The notes under the pieces were generated by a model, which saw only the letters and a program-made list of their open reading frames with translations, had not been told where the DNA came from and ran no database searches. Positions 19,115 to 30,461 of a DNA stretch of 64,000 nucleotides are shown piece by piece. The translations under genes were made by a program, and so were the position numbers. Within the stretch, counting starts at the first letter, position 1. Every line of letters starts with the position of its first letter. Origin of the DNA: Dryocosmus kuriphilus (taxonomy: Eukaryota; Arthropoda; Insecta; Hymenoptera; Cynipidae); NCBI GenBank assembly GCA_038277395.1, contig CM076193.1, positions 151,021,813 to 151,085,812 on the forward strand, read 5' to 3'.

Positions 19115-21560
19115 AAGTGTCACTTTCGCGGATTTCATGAAATCTCGACGTTTCATGACCCCCTGAATCCGAAAAAAAAGGTTTTACGTTGGTGTCTGTC
19201 TGTCGTTGTCGTTGTCGTTGTTGTCGTCGTAGTTTGTGGACACGGTAACTTTCGAAGGACTAATCGGATTGGATTGCGCTTTGGCACACTTCTTTAAAGT
19301 GTAAAAGGTAAGGACGAGTTCGTTAAGCACCCACTTTTCACCAACGGTTATGGTTTTATCCATCAAAAACGGTTTTCACAAAATCAAAAAATCCGTTTTT
19401 CGGGTAAAATATACGAGATACACAAAATATGTATAAAACTAAAATTGTTCATCTCAAAAAAATCTACAAATTTTGTCTTAACCGTTTTTTGATAAAATGG
19501 ACGGTTTTTGTTTTAATCGAGAAAACGTTATTAAAAATAAAAAACTGTGGTTTCCCGCCAAAATATTCAAGATATGAAAAAAATGGTAATGACCAAAGTT
19601 GTTCACCTTTGAAAGATCTACAAATTTTGTTTTAACCATTTTTTGATCAAATGTACCGTTTTGGTTTTAATCCATAAAAATGGTCTTATCCATCAAAAAC
19701 GGTTTTCGCAAAATCGAAAAAATCCATTTTTGGGCTAAACTATGCAAGATACGCAAAATATGTATATAACTAAAATTATTTAACTTAAAAAAAATCTACA
19801 AATTTTGTCTTAACGGTTTTTTGATAAAATGGACGGTTTTTGTTTTAATCGAGAAAACGTTATTAAAAATAAAAAACTGTGGTTTCCCGCCAAAATATTC
19901 AAGATATGAAAAAAATGGTGATGACCAAAGTTGTTCACCTTTGAAAGATCTACAAATTTTGTTTTAACCATTTTTTGATCAAATGTACCGTTTTGGTTTT
20001 AATCCATGAATATGGTTTTATCCATCAACAACGGTTTTCACAAAATCGAAAAAATCCATTTCTGAGCTAAACTATGTAAGATGCACAAAATATGTATATA
20101 ATTAAAATTATTTGTCTTAAAAAAATCTACAAATTTTGTCTTAACCGTTTTTTGATAACGTGCACGGTTTTTCTTTTAATCGAAGAAATGTTATTAAACA
20201 TAAGAAACTGTGGTTTCCCGCCAAAATATTCAAGATACGAAAAAAACGGTAATAAGCAAAATTATTCAACTCAAAAAGATCTACAAAAATTTTATTTAAC
20301 TATTTTTTGATAAAATGCATCGTTTTGGTTTTAATCGAAAAAACGCTATTAAAAAATCAAAAATTCAAATTTCCCGTCAAAATATGCAAGATACAAAAGA
20401 AATGATAATAAACAAAGTTGTTCACCTCAAAAAGATCTACAAAGTTTCTATCTATAATTTTTTTGTAAAATCGCATAGTTTTTGAGTTATTCGAGAAATA
20501 TGTTACTAAATATAAAAATGGTAATAACAAAAGTTGTTCATCTCAGAAAGATCTATAAATTTTGCTTGAACCATTTTTTGATAGAATGCACAGTTTTTGT
20601 TTTAATGACGAAACGTTATTAAGCATAAAAAAATTTTAATTTCCCGCCAAAATATGCAAGATACGAAAAAATGATAGGGAACAAAGTTGTTCAACTCGAA
20701 AAGATCTACAAATTTATTTCTTATCATTTTTTGATCGAAACGCATAGTTTTTGAGTTATTCGTGAAATACGTTATTAAATATAAATAAATACACTTTAAA
20801 TCCAAAATATGCAAGATAAGATAAAATATTAGGAAACAGAATTGTTCACCTTGTTTTTTACATTTTCATCAGAGAAGGTATTAGATTTATGTAAAATTTG
20901 ACTTTACGTCCGTATCTGTCTGTCTGTTGTCGTCGTCGTTGTCGTCGTCGTCGTTGTCGTCGTTCTCGTTGTCGTCTGTGATCGCGATAACTTTCGAAGG
21001 ACTAATCGGATTGGAGTGCGCTTTGGTACACTTCTTTAAGGGGTAAAAAGAAAGGACGAGTTCGTTAACCAGCTGTTTTTGACCAACAGTTATGGTTTTA
21101 TCCATTAAAAACGGTTTTCACAAAATCAAAAAATCCATTTTCCGGCTAAACTATGAGAGATACAAAAAAAATGTAAGAAAGTAAAATTGTTCACCTCAAA
21201 AAAATCTACAAATTTTGTCATAACCGTTTTTTGATAAAATGAACGGTTTTCGTTTTAATCAAGAAAACGCTATTAAAATTAAGAAACTCTGGTTTCCCGC
21301 CAAAATATTCAAGATACAAAAAATTGGTAAAGAACAAAGTTATTCAATTCAAAAATATCTACCAATTTTGTTTTAACCATTTTTTCATAAAATGCACGCT
21401 TTTTGTTTTAATCGACAAAACGTTATTAAAAATCAATATTTTCAAATTTCCCGCCAAACTATGCAAGATACGGAAAAATAATAATAAACAAAGTTGTTCA
21501 CCTCAAACAGGTCTACAAATTTTCTTTCTATTATTTTTTCGAACAGATGCGTAATTATCG
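19115..21560 (+). repeat. (GTC)n-containing repeat family, block 1
   Basis: Two rounds of a composite unit. Each begins with a head ending in ACGGTGTCTGTCTGTC and a (GTC/GTT)n tract (19190-19240 and 20915-20970), continues through GGATTGCGCTTTGG and GGACGAGTTCGTTAA. It is followed by several copies of a subunit of about 150-180 bp with GTTCACCTCAAAAAGATC and ACGTTATTAAAAAT words. The family recurs at 31600-33675 and inverted at 41335-43925. No coding capacity is visible. Confidence 0.8.
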
Positions 21561-21723
21561 AGCGCGAAGCGCGAGTGTCATGATGAGACTGTATTCCTTA
21601 AGGGCGATAGAGCCTTAAGTAAAATAGTTCCTTTTGGAATTTTAAACTTAAAGGTTTATACGATCCATAAACACCGAGCGCGAAGCGCGAGTGCCAACAG
21701 ACGTCTAGAACATAACTAAGTTT
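21561..21723. repeat. GAGCGCGAAGCGCGAG motif pair
   Basis: GAGCGCGAAGCGCGAGTG occurs at about 21560 and 21677 in the same orientation, around a segment with GGCGATAGAGCCTTAAG. The complement of both the motif and the CTTAAG segment occurs at 41075-41240. Probably a terminal part of a repeat family. Confidence 0.55.
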
Positions 21724-22321
21724 ATTGGTAGGGATTATCAAAAATGTGTCATGAACGTAACGAAAATATGTGTGAATGTTGAAATTGAGAGTTTTAAAAA
21801 TTTTTTTCTTCTAAGTCTTGGATTACCATGTCAGCTAGAAAAGGTGAAATTGGTGATCCCGTCGGGGTCCCAAAAATCTGTTTATAAAATTTATTGTCAA
21901 ATTGAGAATAGGTTTCATTGGTCAAAAATTTGATTCCTAGTTCAAAATCATTGAATGTAAGTTTAGTAAATTTTTAAATAAAATTCCATGTATTTTTAAT
22001 AGATAATAAAACTAGTTCAAGAGGAATGTTGGTGAAGAGAGATTTTTACATCAAGAGAAATCATTATGTGATCTGTAGGAATGATTTTGCTTTCAATAAG
22101 TTCTTTAAAAGTAAAAGAATTTTTAATTTGAGAGTTTGGAATAGGTAATGAATCTTTGAATATCTTACTGAACATTTTTGCCATATCATAAGTGGGAGAA
22201 CCAATCAATGAAACCACTGGTCTTAAAGGATAATATCAGTTTCGTGTATTTTTGTTAAACCGTAAATACGTACAATATTGGTGTTTTTGACTGAAATATC
22301 TTTAACTTTTGTGTCTTTCCC

Positions 22322-22797
22322 TACTCTCTAAAGTTGATACAGTAAATTTTTACTGATTATAAGTGAATATTGACTTAATGGCGTTAATGAAATGTCGTTC
22401 ACTGTCAACCAATAACTATTCACTAACTAAAACAGTCAAAAAATACAACTTTTTAAATCAGTTAATAGTGACTCTTCAAATCAGTCAATATGCACTTCTG
22501 AAACAGTAAAACTACGTTATTCTTTTAGGACACCCAAAAACGTTTACTTGATAGATAAGTAAGTATTCACTGCTAAATTAGTCAATATGCACTTAACAAT
22601 CAGTGAAATTTGACTTATTCTGCAGTTAGTTCTAGAAACAGTTAAATTTTGACTTATTCCAAAGTAAAATACAGCTTAATTTGTTTGAGAAGTAAATTTT
22701 TTACTTATTTTTTAGTTATACTTTACTGTTTCATAAGTAAAAATCAGAACTACTTATCAAATAAGTATAAATTTTACTGTTTTAACTTTAGAGAGTA
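22322..22797. mobile_element. 476-bp MITE, copy 1
   Basis: Ends TACTCTCTAAAGTT and its complement, TA at both edges, interior of short AGTCAATATTCACT-like words. Inserted in the PLE relic. No coding capacity. Confidence 0.8.
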
Positions 22798-23150
22798 ATA
22801 AATCATTTATTCTCCAATTGTCTAAAATTTTGAAAGTTTCATTTTGTAAAATTTTTATTGGGTTGTAATTTAATTTTTTTTATACGTATAAACATCATTT
22901 AATAAATTAGACATTTTTTCATTATATAATTTTTTATCAAGAATGAGTTATATTACCTTTGTCGGCTTCTGAAATATGTAATTGCTTATTATTGTTTGTA
23001 AAACTTTTTGTTTTGCTGATCATTTTAGCTAACTTTTTCCCATTTTCCAGAAACATTGTTTTTATTGATAAAATTTTTTGATGAGTTAATAATTCGATGT
23101 CTAAGTAAATCTCTGTCATCTTTGTTTTCAATTAGTCCAATATTGGATTC

Positions 23151-23625
23151 TACTCTCTAAAGTTAAAACAGTAAAATTTATACTTATTTGATAAGTAGTT
23201 CTGATTTTCACTTATGAAGCAGTAAAGTATAACTAAAAAATAAGTAAAAAATTTACTTCTCAAACAAATTAAGCTGTATTTTACTTTGGAATAAGTCAAA
23301 ATTTAACTGTTTCTAGAACTAACTGCAGAATAAGTCAAATTTCACTGATTGTTAAGTGCATATTGACTAATTTAGAATGAATATTTACTTATCTATCAAG
23401 TAAACGTTTTTGGGCGTCCTAAAAGAATAACGTAGTTTTACTGTTTCAGAAGTGCATATTGACTGATTTGAAGAGTCACTATTAACTGATTTAAAAAGTT
23501 GTATTTTTTGACTGTTTTAATTAGTGAATGGTTACTGGTTGACAGTGAACGACATTTCATTAACGCCATTAAGTCAATATTCACTTATAATCAGTAAAAT
23601 TTTTCTGTTTCAACTTTAGAGAGTA
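23151..23625. mobile_element. 475-bp MITE, copy 2 (inverted)
   Basis: Nearly identical to the reverse complement of 22322-22797. The two copies flank about 350 bp of PLE sequence as an inverted pair. Confidence 0.8.
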
Positions 23626-24471
23626 CATCTTTAAGCAATTCAAACACTAAATTATTTTTATTTTTTAGAAAATGTGAACTGAACTTGTCACCTAATCTTA
23701 GAATGTCATTAACATCTTCTGGGATAATTGTATCACTTAAATTATAAATCCAAGGATCATTTTTAAATTTTGATTGATCAAGTTTATGTTGATTGATATT
23801 AAATTCTTTAGAATTGGTTAGTTTTTTAGATATTAAATTATTTAGTTTTTTTTTCTAAATTACTTTGATGATTTATAGGTTTGGAATTAAAATTAAGATG
23901 AAATTCTAAGATATCTTTGTATTGTTGTGAAGGTAACTTGTTCCTTAAATTAAGATGTTACTTAACTTATTTTTGAAAAATTGTAATTCAGCATTAACAT
24001 CTTTGATTTGATGGTTTAGTAAACGTTTCTCCAGATTTGAAATTTGTGAAGAAAATTTATTCTAAATATTTTGACTAAAAAAAGTTTTGTTTTTTAAATT
24101 GGTGTTTGAGTGATTTATATTATTAGGAATAGCATTATTTTTCCTGCAATTCGTGAGAAAGGTTCTTTTGGCATCAATAGATTTTAGATGTTTATTGACA
24201 TTGATAAAATCTTTAACATAGTAGTATGTCCTAGGAAAATGTGTTTTGTGAAATTGTAAGAACATGGTGTGTCTAAACACAATATGAAAAAGCGAAGAGT
24301 ACAAAATATCTATAATACAGGTATTTGTCAAACCTGTGTTACTATTAATTTCTAAGACCAAAGCAATATGAAATAGCGAAAAGTACAAAATGTCTATCAA
24401 GATGTTACAATGGAATTTTTGAAAAAATAATAATAAAGGTATTAGTCAAACCTGTGTTAACATTAAATCCA

Positions 24472-24945
24472 ATTTCTGCTCCATAAAATAACCTCACAAA
24501 TTCTTTGTTTTGTCCATTGTCCACACAACTCTTTCATTAAATTATGAAGAAATCTTAAAATGATTAATTCCTTTTTCACAAATCTCCAACAATTGTTTAA
24601 AAAATATGAAGGATGTAAGTAAAAAATTTGGATTCTTTTTCTAACCTAACTTCACAACATGGCATAACATTTTCTTTAAATTCACATGATAAATTTTATA
24701 ATTTTATAATATTTCTTACAGTTTTATCCTTTAATTGTTTGCTGGGATTTTTTAAGATTTAAAACCTTGTGATCGCAAACAATACAATAACATCGCTTGA
24801 AATGTATAATCTTGGAATACCTGAAGATGAAACCATATAGGTTTCGAAACGTTGTATATATGCAGATTGTTGAATACAATACACCATCCAACAAACTTTA
24901 TTGTCAGAAGATGTCATTTCACCACCTTTAGAATTTTCACATTGT
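24472..24945 (+). repeat. PLE terminal repeat, right
   Basis: Inverted partner of 18569-19037. It lies upstream of the PLE reverse transcriptase (which reads on the minus strand), so its hammerhead is antisense to the element's coding strand. Confidence 0.75.
24817..24857 (+). ncRNA. Minimal type I hammerhead in PLE terminal repeat (right)
   Basis: ATAC (24817-24820), CTGAAGA (24821-24827), T, GAAACC/GGTTTC stem II (24829-24834 with 24840-24845), GAAA (24846-24849), CGTT, then GTAT (24854-24857), which pairs perfectly with ATAC as stem I. Predicted cut is after T24853. Stem III is only two base pairs, so activity would need dimer formation. Confidence 0.68.
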
Positions 24946-25128
24946 TTACGATTCCATCTTTCAGTGATGATTACTTGTTTGTTCTATTTTTTAACCAACG
25001 CATATCTTTTCATGTTTATTCAATAACAGTTATTAATAAATGAACCAATATCCGATTCTTCAAACTTTTGCTGTGTTTTCCAAAAATTTTACATTAGTGG
25101 TTTTAATTATGTAGAAAAATAAAATAAG

Positions 25129-25202
25129 ATTTGAATTTCGCGCGCTGCATATGATTGGTGCCGCCACGCTCTGAGTTGTCCGTACAGGTGCGTCATTCAA
25201 AT
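25129..25202. repeat. Dispersed CHR/E2F-like inverted repeat, copy 5
   Basis: GATTTGAATTTCGCGCGCTG at the left and GTGCGTCATTCAAATG at the right; the body closely follows copy 1 (GCTGCAT, TTGGTG, CCACGCTC). Confidence 0.7.
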
Positions 25203-25220
25203 GTTTCAAAAGACAATTTT

Positions 25221-25298
25221 TTGTCAATTAGGGTCTAAAATTAAATAGTTACACATGTGTGTGTGTGTAACTATTTAATTTTAGACACTAATTGACAA
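25221..25298. repeat. Near-perfect 35-bp-arm hairpin
   Basis: Arms TTGTCAATTA...AGTTACACA (25221-25255) and the complement (25264-25298) differ at only about two positions, around a short TG-repeat loop. Hairpin-shaped; could be a MITE remnant, and the stem length is within the range of miRNA precursors, but nothing shows it is transcribed. Confidence 0.7.
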
Positions 25299-25439
25299 AC
25301 AATTATCTTCTTTAAACATTAAATAATTGAGTAAAGATGTCACGAAACATTCTTGAAATTTGAAACTCATTTTTATCCCATAAATTATAGTGTGGATTTA
25401 TCACATTAGAATATACTTGATTACATTTTGATTTATGCC

Positions 25440-25710
25440 ATTTTTTCTTATGATACCGAAACTTTTCCTTTATTTCTCAAATTACAAAAAAATCAAATTT
25501 TAAAGTTAACTATGAGAACTTTATGTAAGTATAATTCGATCTCTAAAATTGACTTTATAGTAAAAAAAAAAAGACAATTTTTAATTGAAATATATTTTCA
25601 TATTAATCGGGAAATTAATCTGGGATTCGCATTTCGCGCCCAAATGAAAAAGAAGCACTTCGACCAATCGGAAGACGTCACATTGGGCGCGAAGTTTAAA
25701 AATATTTTTT
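25440..25710 (+). repeat. Direct repeat outside the PLE (right)
   Basis: Collinear with 18250-18510 and in the same orientation. Ends with CHR/E2F-like copy 6. Confidence 0.7.
25623..25703. repeat. Dispersed CHR/E2F-like inverted repeat, copy 6
   Basis: GATTCGCATTTCGCGCCC at the left and GGGCGCGAAGTTTAAA at the right: the E2F-like words are intact in both arms, while the CHR-like box is altered (TTCGCA). Confidence 0.62.
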
Positions 25711-26047
25711 AAAGATTTCATCTTTGACTGAATAATTTCTTGATTATTCTATTTTTTTAACCGAAAAACTTTTTTCAGAAATTATTTCGAGTTTTTCCTA
25801 TAGTAACAGTTCGAAGAATATAATATTTAATTTGCATATATATTTTCTTTATAATTAGATTTTTAATCGGAATTCTTAATCAAGAAATCGTGAACTCGAG
25901 GAAGAAATGAGAATGGCCATTGCCACCGGAAGCGAGAAATCTCTATCGCTTCTCGATTGTGGTAACGCCCAGGACTCGCTCGATTTCAACCTCGTTACCA
26001 CAAACTCTCGATATAAATCTTATCAATATTTTTCTCAATTGAAATTC
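25711..26047. other. No gene seen
   Basis: AT-rich sequence. A small inverted repeat GATTGTGGTAACG/CGTTACCACAA lies near 25955-26000. No gene supported. Confidence 0.4.
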
Positions 26048-26120
26048 AGGGTGGCCGCTTGACCAGAAAACCGGGGAATGCCCGGGGATTTTTTATAATC
26101 GTGCAAAACAGGAAAGAATC
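26048..26120 (+). repeat. CAGGGTGGCC end with CCGGGG words
   Basis: CAGGGTGGCCGCTTGACC followed by GAAAACCGGGG, related to the ends at 8415 and 17760. Only one end is recognised here. Confidence 0.5.
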
Positions 26121-26654
26121 GTTTTTGAAGGTCGTCAAAGTAAAGAAAAAGTTTGCACTAAAGGACATCAATAATAATTTTCAAACTTCTAAGGATGCAT
26201 TAATTAATATTGTTTATATTTACAGTTTAAAAAAATGCATTTCAATTCAGGCATAGCTTCTATACTCCCGAGTCCTAGAACCGAAAAAATGCAAATTTTT
26301 TCTTTAAACTTCGATAGTTTTTGACCTAATTTAGGTATTCAAATATGGAAATCCTTTCAAATCCTTTGAAAACTGTTAAATTTTTAAATCTCTTGAAATA
26401 TTGTTAAATCACATGAAGTTTTTGGAATTATTTTACAATTATTTCCAATCCCTTGAAATCCCTCGTAATTTCCTCAAATTACTTGAAATATTTAGAATTT
26501 TTTCGCAGTCTCATTAAGATCCTTGAATTTCATTTTAATTCTTTCAAATTTTTTAACACGAAATATTTTTAAAAAATTTGAAATGTCTGGAAATATTTTG
26601 AAATTCTCGAAATGTCCTGAATTCTTTTGCAATTTCTTTCAATTTTACGCCCAT
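26121..26654. repeat. AATTTC/CTTGAAAT low-complexity decay
   Basis: Short TTGAAAT and TTTCAAAT words repeated imperfectly from about 26340 to 26650, like the region 36640-37680 in opposite orientation. No coding content. Confidence 0.5.
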
Positions 26655-26760
26655 AGTCATTTGATGGCTGGGATATTGCTGTGGCGAGAAAACGCTATGG
26701 ATGAGCCAACCATAACAGTGGATGAGGCAACATTTACGTGTAATCCTTGACACAAATATG
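26655..26760 (+). repeat. Fragment of the GATGGCTGGGATATTGC repeat
   Basis: Shares GATGGCTGGGATATTGC and GCTATGGATGAGCCAACC with the tandem duplicates at 27018 and 28105, and more loosely with the MITE at 39703. Confidence 0.6.
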
Positions 26761-27017
26761 GCAAATGGTATGAAGTATTTATTAGGTGTTACAACACAGT
26801 ACCCAAGAAGTATACTTAGCGGTGCCACTAATTTTACGCAATAAATGTGCGTTTTCCGCTTTATATAGATTATATATACTTGATTGTATAAAAATAACCG
26901 CTTTGTCAAAACGAAGTTTTAAACCTGTCAAAATTTAGTACTTATTTAGAACTAATTGTGTACCAGATTCACAAATTTTGTACTTTTTGATTTAAACAAA
27001 AAACATGGCACCGCTGA

Positions 27018-28104
27018 CTTAACGTTAAGCTTGCATGACCACATCGGGAAATAGATGAACAAATAATGCTATCACATTTATCAATATGTGATTAATTAGG
27101 ATTCAGTTAGTACTCTCAAACTACTCTATTCCGAAATTAATTGCATGTAAATAAAGGTATGGTTGAGCCAACTGTATGTACGTGTGCCTCAACCATATTC
27201 TATTGAAGAATGAGTCCCGGCCATATATATGGTTGTGGCATCCATAGTAATTTGATGGCTGGGATATTGCCGTGTCAAGAAAACGCTATCGATGATCCAG
27301 CCATAGCAGTGGATGAGGCAACACGTAATCTCTGGATACCAGAACCATGGAAACTGTTGCATTAACTAAAAATAAGGTTATATCAGGAAAATGTATATTT
27401 TTGTGGCATCCAAAGTCATAGGGAAAAGGTCAATAATAATAATACGTCGCAATAAGAACAGAAGTAATAATTAAGTAATAAAGATAATTTGTTTGTAATA
27501 CATTTCATGCACACAATATTTACAGAAACATATATAATATTTTTATATAGAAAAAAAACCTGTAGGGTTGAAGCCGTAACCTACAACTAAGAGATATCCT
27601 AAAAATGATAAAGAGCATCACTTTAAAAATATTTGAAGCTCCCACTATGTATATGCGATCACATACTGCGCCTGCGCGCAACAGTTGCGTCTGGGCATTC
27701 ATTAAGTCTAAAATTCCTGGAATTTTATGCCCCTACAGCCCCAAAGCAAGAAACTTATCGGACTTCTACTGTACTTCATACAATACACTAGCAATATCAC
27801 TTTGCAAAACTAACCTTCTAACCTCGCGACGGCGTGACGTGGGCGAGTAAGTGAGAGAGCGGCGCTTGCGTAGACGGCGCTGTCTTCCTAATGGACAAAG
27901 CAACCTCAGATATGGTTGAGGCAACCATACATCGGATAACCAAGCAAGTGTGGTTCCGACATCCATTTCATTTTGAAACAGCAGCTTGAAGAAACGTTCA
28001 CTCATCCATTGCATGGGTGTCACATTAATAGTACACGCATCAATACTGCTATGGATGGTCCCACCATACTATTTCTTTCCGTGTGCCTTTAAATCAGTAT
28101 CGCT
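27018..28104 (+). repeat. Tandem duplicate, unit 1 (about 1.09 kb)
   Basis: From ACGTTAAGCTTGCATGACC to the next copy of the same start at 28107. Contains GGTTGTGGCATCC-type MITE words, a CTGCGCCTGCGCGC segment near 27667 and a GCGACGGCGTGACG segment near 27828. Nearly all of it recurs in unit 2. Confidence 0.8.
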
Positions 28105-29434
28105 GAATTAACGTTAAGCTGGCATGATCACATCGAGAAATAGATGAACAAATAATGCTATCACATTTATCAATATGTAATTAATTAGGACTCAGTTAGT
28201 ACTCTCAAACTACCCTATTCCGAAATTAATTGCACGGAAATAAAGTTATGGTTGAGCCAAATGTATATATGTATGCCTCAACCATAGTCTTTTGAATAAT
28301 ACGTCCCAGACATATCTATGGTTGTGGCATCCATAGTAATTTTATGTCTGGGATATTGCTGTGTCAATAAAACGCTATGGATGAGCCAACCATAGCAGTG
28401 GATGAGGCAACACGTAATCTCTTTATACCAGAGCCATGAAAATTGTTGCATTAACTAAAAGTAAGGTTATATCAGGAAAATGTATATTTTTGTGGCATCC
28501 AAAGTCATAAGGAAAAGGTCAATAATAATAATACATCGCAGCAAAGAACAGAAGTAATAACTAAAGAATAAAGATAATTTATTTGAAATTCATTTGATGC
28601 ACACAATATTTACAGAAACATATATAATATTTTTATATAGAAAAAAAACTTGTAGGGTTGAAGCCGTAATCTACAACTAAGAGATAACCTAAAAATGATA
28701 AAGAACATCACTTTAGAAATATTATTTTAAATTTTACAATCCGTGTCTTAACGTGTTCCTCCTCCATTTCAATTTTTTTCATTTCAACATTTACCCATAC
28801 AATAGAAGTCCGTTAAGTCGCAGTCCGATAAGTCTCCATTCCCCTTATGACGTCATTGCAGCTACATTCATGCACACTAATTTGAAGCTCCCACTATGTA
28901 TATGCGATCACATACTGCGCCTGCGCGCAACAGTTGCGCCTGTCCGCAACAGTTGCGTCTGCGCGGTCGAATGTGCACTAGAACAACCTCTAATGGAAGG
29001 GGCATTCATTAAGTCTAAAATTCCTGGAATTTTATGCCCCTACAGTCCCAAAGTAAGAAGCTTATCGGATTTCTACTGTACTTCATACAATACACTAGCA
29101 TTATCACTTTGCAAAACTAACCTTCTAACCTAGCGACGGCGTGACGTGGGCGAGTGATTGAGAGAGGGGCGCTCGCGTAGACGACGCCGTCTTCCTAATG
29201 GACAAAGCAACCTCACCTATGGTTGAGGCAGCCATACATTGAATAACCAAGCAAGTATGATTCAAGCATCCATATAATTTTGAAACAGCATCTTGACGAA
29301 ACGTTCGCTCATCCATTGCAATGGGTGTCACATTAATAGTACACGCATCAATACTGCTATGGATGGTCCTACTATACTATTTCTTTCCGTGTGCCTTTAA
29401 ATTTTTTTTTTAGTGACCAGTATCGCTGACTTAA
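28105..29434 (+). repeat. Tandem duplicate, unit 2 (about 1.33 kb)
   Basis: Same order as unit 1 with about 160 bp extra at 28720-28880 and about 60 bp extra near 28940-29000, in which the CGCAACAGTTGCG segment is amplified. A short third start is present at 29435. Confidence 0.8.
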
Positions 29435-29530
29435 CGTTAAGCTGGCATGACAACATCGAGAAATAGATGAAGAAATAATGCCATCACATTTGTCATTGTG
29501 TAATTAGTTAGTACTTAATTAGTGCTCTCA
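29435..29530 (+). repeat. Truncated third unit of the tandem duplicate
   Basis: Starts ACGTTAAGCTGGCATGAC like units 1 and 2 and loses similarity after the TTAGTGCTCTCAAA word. Confidence 0.7.
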
Positions 29531-30279
29531 AAATGCTTAAACAGATTTTTTTCGAAAAGCAACTCATATCACCGAAAAAATACAATCAAAAAAATAAAGC
29601 TGCTTTTCCCAAAATGGAACACAACTTGTTCGTGTACTATTTTAGGACATGTTAAATTTCATAATTTATCCAAAAACCAGCCTCATAGCTTTTGAGAATA
29701 CCCTCTTATATTCTGGTTAGCTGAGAAATTCAATAAAGCCTACTTTCTAAAGATGGGATATTTACTAGGTGTTCATTAACTCTTTCTGGTGTCACTTTGT
29801 CAACAAAAAAAGTTAACAATAAAAAATGTCTAAAATTAATTTTAACATTTATAAATTTTTAAAATATGTCAGTTTCATTTCGCGAGGCATTTTCAAAGCA
29901 GATATTTTCGATTTTATGACTAACATTTGTCACATTTATTAATGTGTAATTAATTAGGTCTCAGTTAGTTCTTAATCAGTTTTTAGAAGTCGCTATTATC
30001 AGAGTTGTAAAAATCGCTAAAAGCAATTTTTTTCTGAATCTATATAATATGCTAAATCTTCAAAAATATATAATTATTGCGATTGTAGAAAAATAAAATA
30101 TTTGCTGTCAAAAAGATTGGTTTCGTAAAAAACCCCGGACATTTTGCGTATTTTCAAGAAAAACCCAGGACACCAGGACAGACCACGAAAAAAGAGGACA
30201 TGTTCCAGAACAATTACAAACAAATCTCTCAAAATCGCCCAGTGACCCCTCAAGCAATTTGCCCCTCGGCATGAAGCAC
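29531..30279. other. No gene seen
   Basis: AT-rich sequence; 30110-30230 holds AAAACCCCGGACA words of a dispersed repeat. No gene supported. Confidence 0.45.
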
Positions 30280-30461
30280 CTTCCCTGAAAGATCACTGGC
30301 CTCTTTTATGAGAGGACCTACAATTTAACGTGGGTTCCGAACCACGAGAGCCTCGGTAGAAGCACATAGTAAATTCCATTGGTACCCCGGCTCAGGAATC
30401 GAACCCCGGAACCTCTTACTTGCGAGGCCGGCGTGCTACCACCTGAGCCACCTAGGCTCTC
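30280..30461 (-). mobile_element. tRNA-derived SINE, copy 2
   Basis: Minus strand from 30461: GAGAGCCTAGG, A box TGGCTCAGGTGGT, B box GGGGTTCGATTCC, and the same tail as copy 1, ending near CTTTCAGGGAAG. Its B box is closer to consensus than that of copy 1. The anticodon-loop position reads CGC, suggesting derivation from a tRNA-Ala-like gene, though this is uncertain. Confidence 0.82.

Larger units (their letters stand above)
21724..24400 (-). pseudogene. Penelope-like element reverse transcriptase, copy 1 (broken)
   Basis: Minus-strand fragments in order: an N-terminal part (24400-24062), the ISEADKGN motif near 22960, PTYDMAKMFSKIF and IIPTDHIMISLDV at 22217-22017, and GTPTGSPISPFLADMV near 21850-21810. 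The last ends at FRYVHDTF near 21750, where the catalytic FVDD has decayed to YVHD. These match the order of Penelope reverse transcriptase motifs and align with the better copy at 47.3-48.4 kb. The GIY-YIG endonuclease end is absent, and many stops and two MITE insertions (22322-22797, 23151-23625) break the frame. Inverted terminal repeats lie at 18569 and 24472. Confidence 0.8.
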
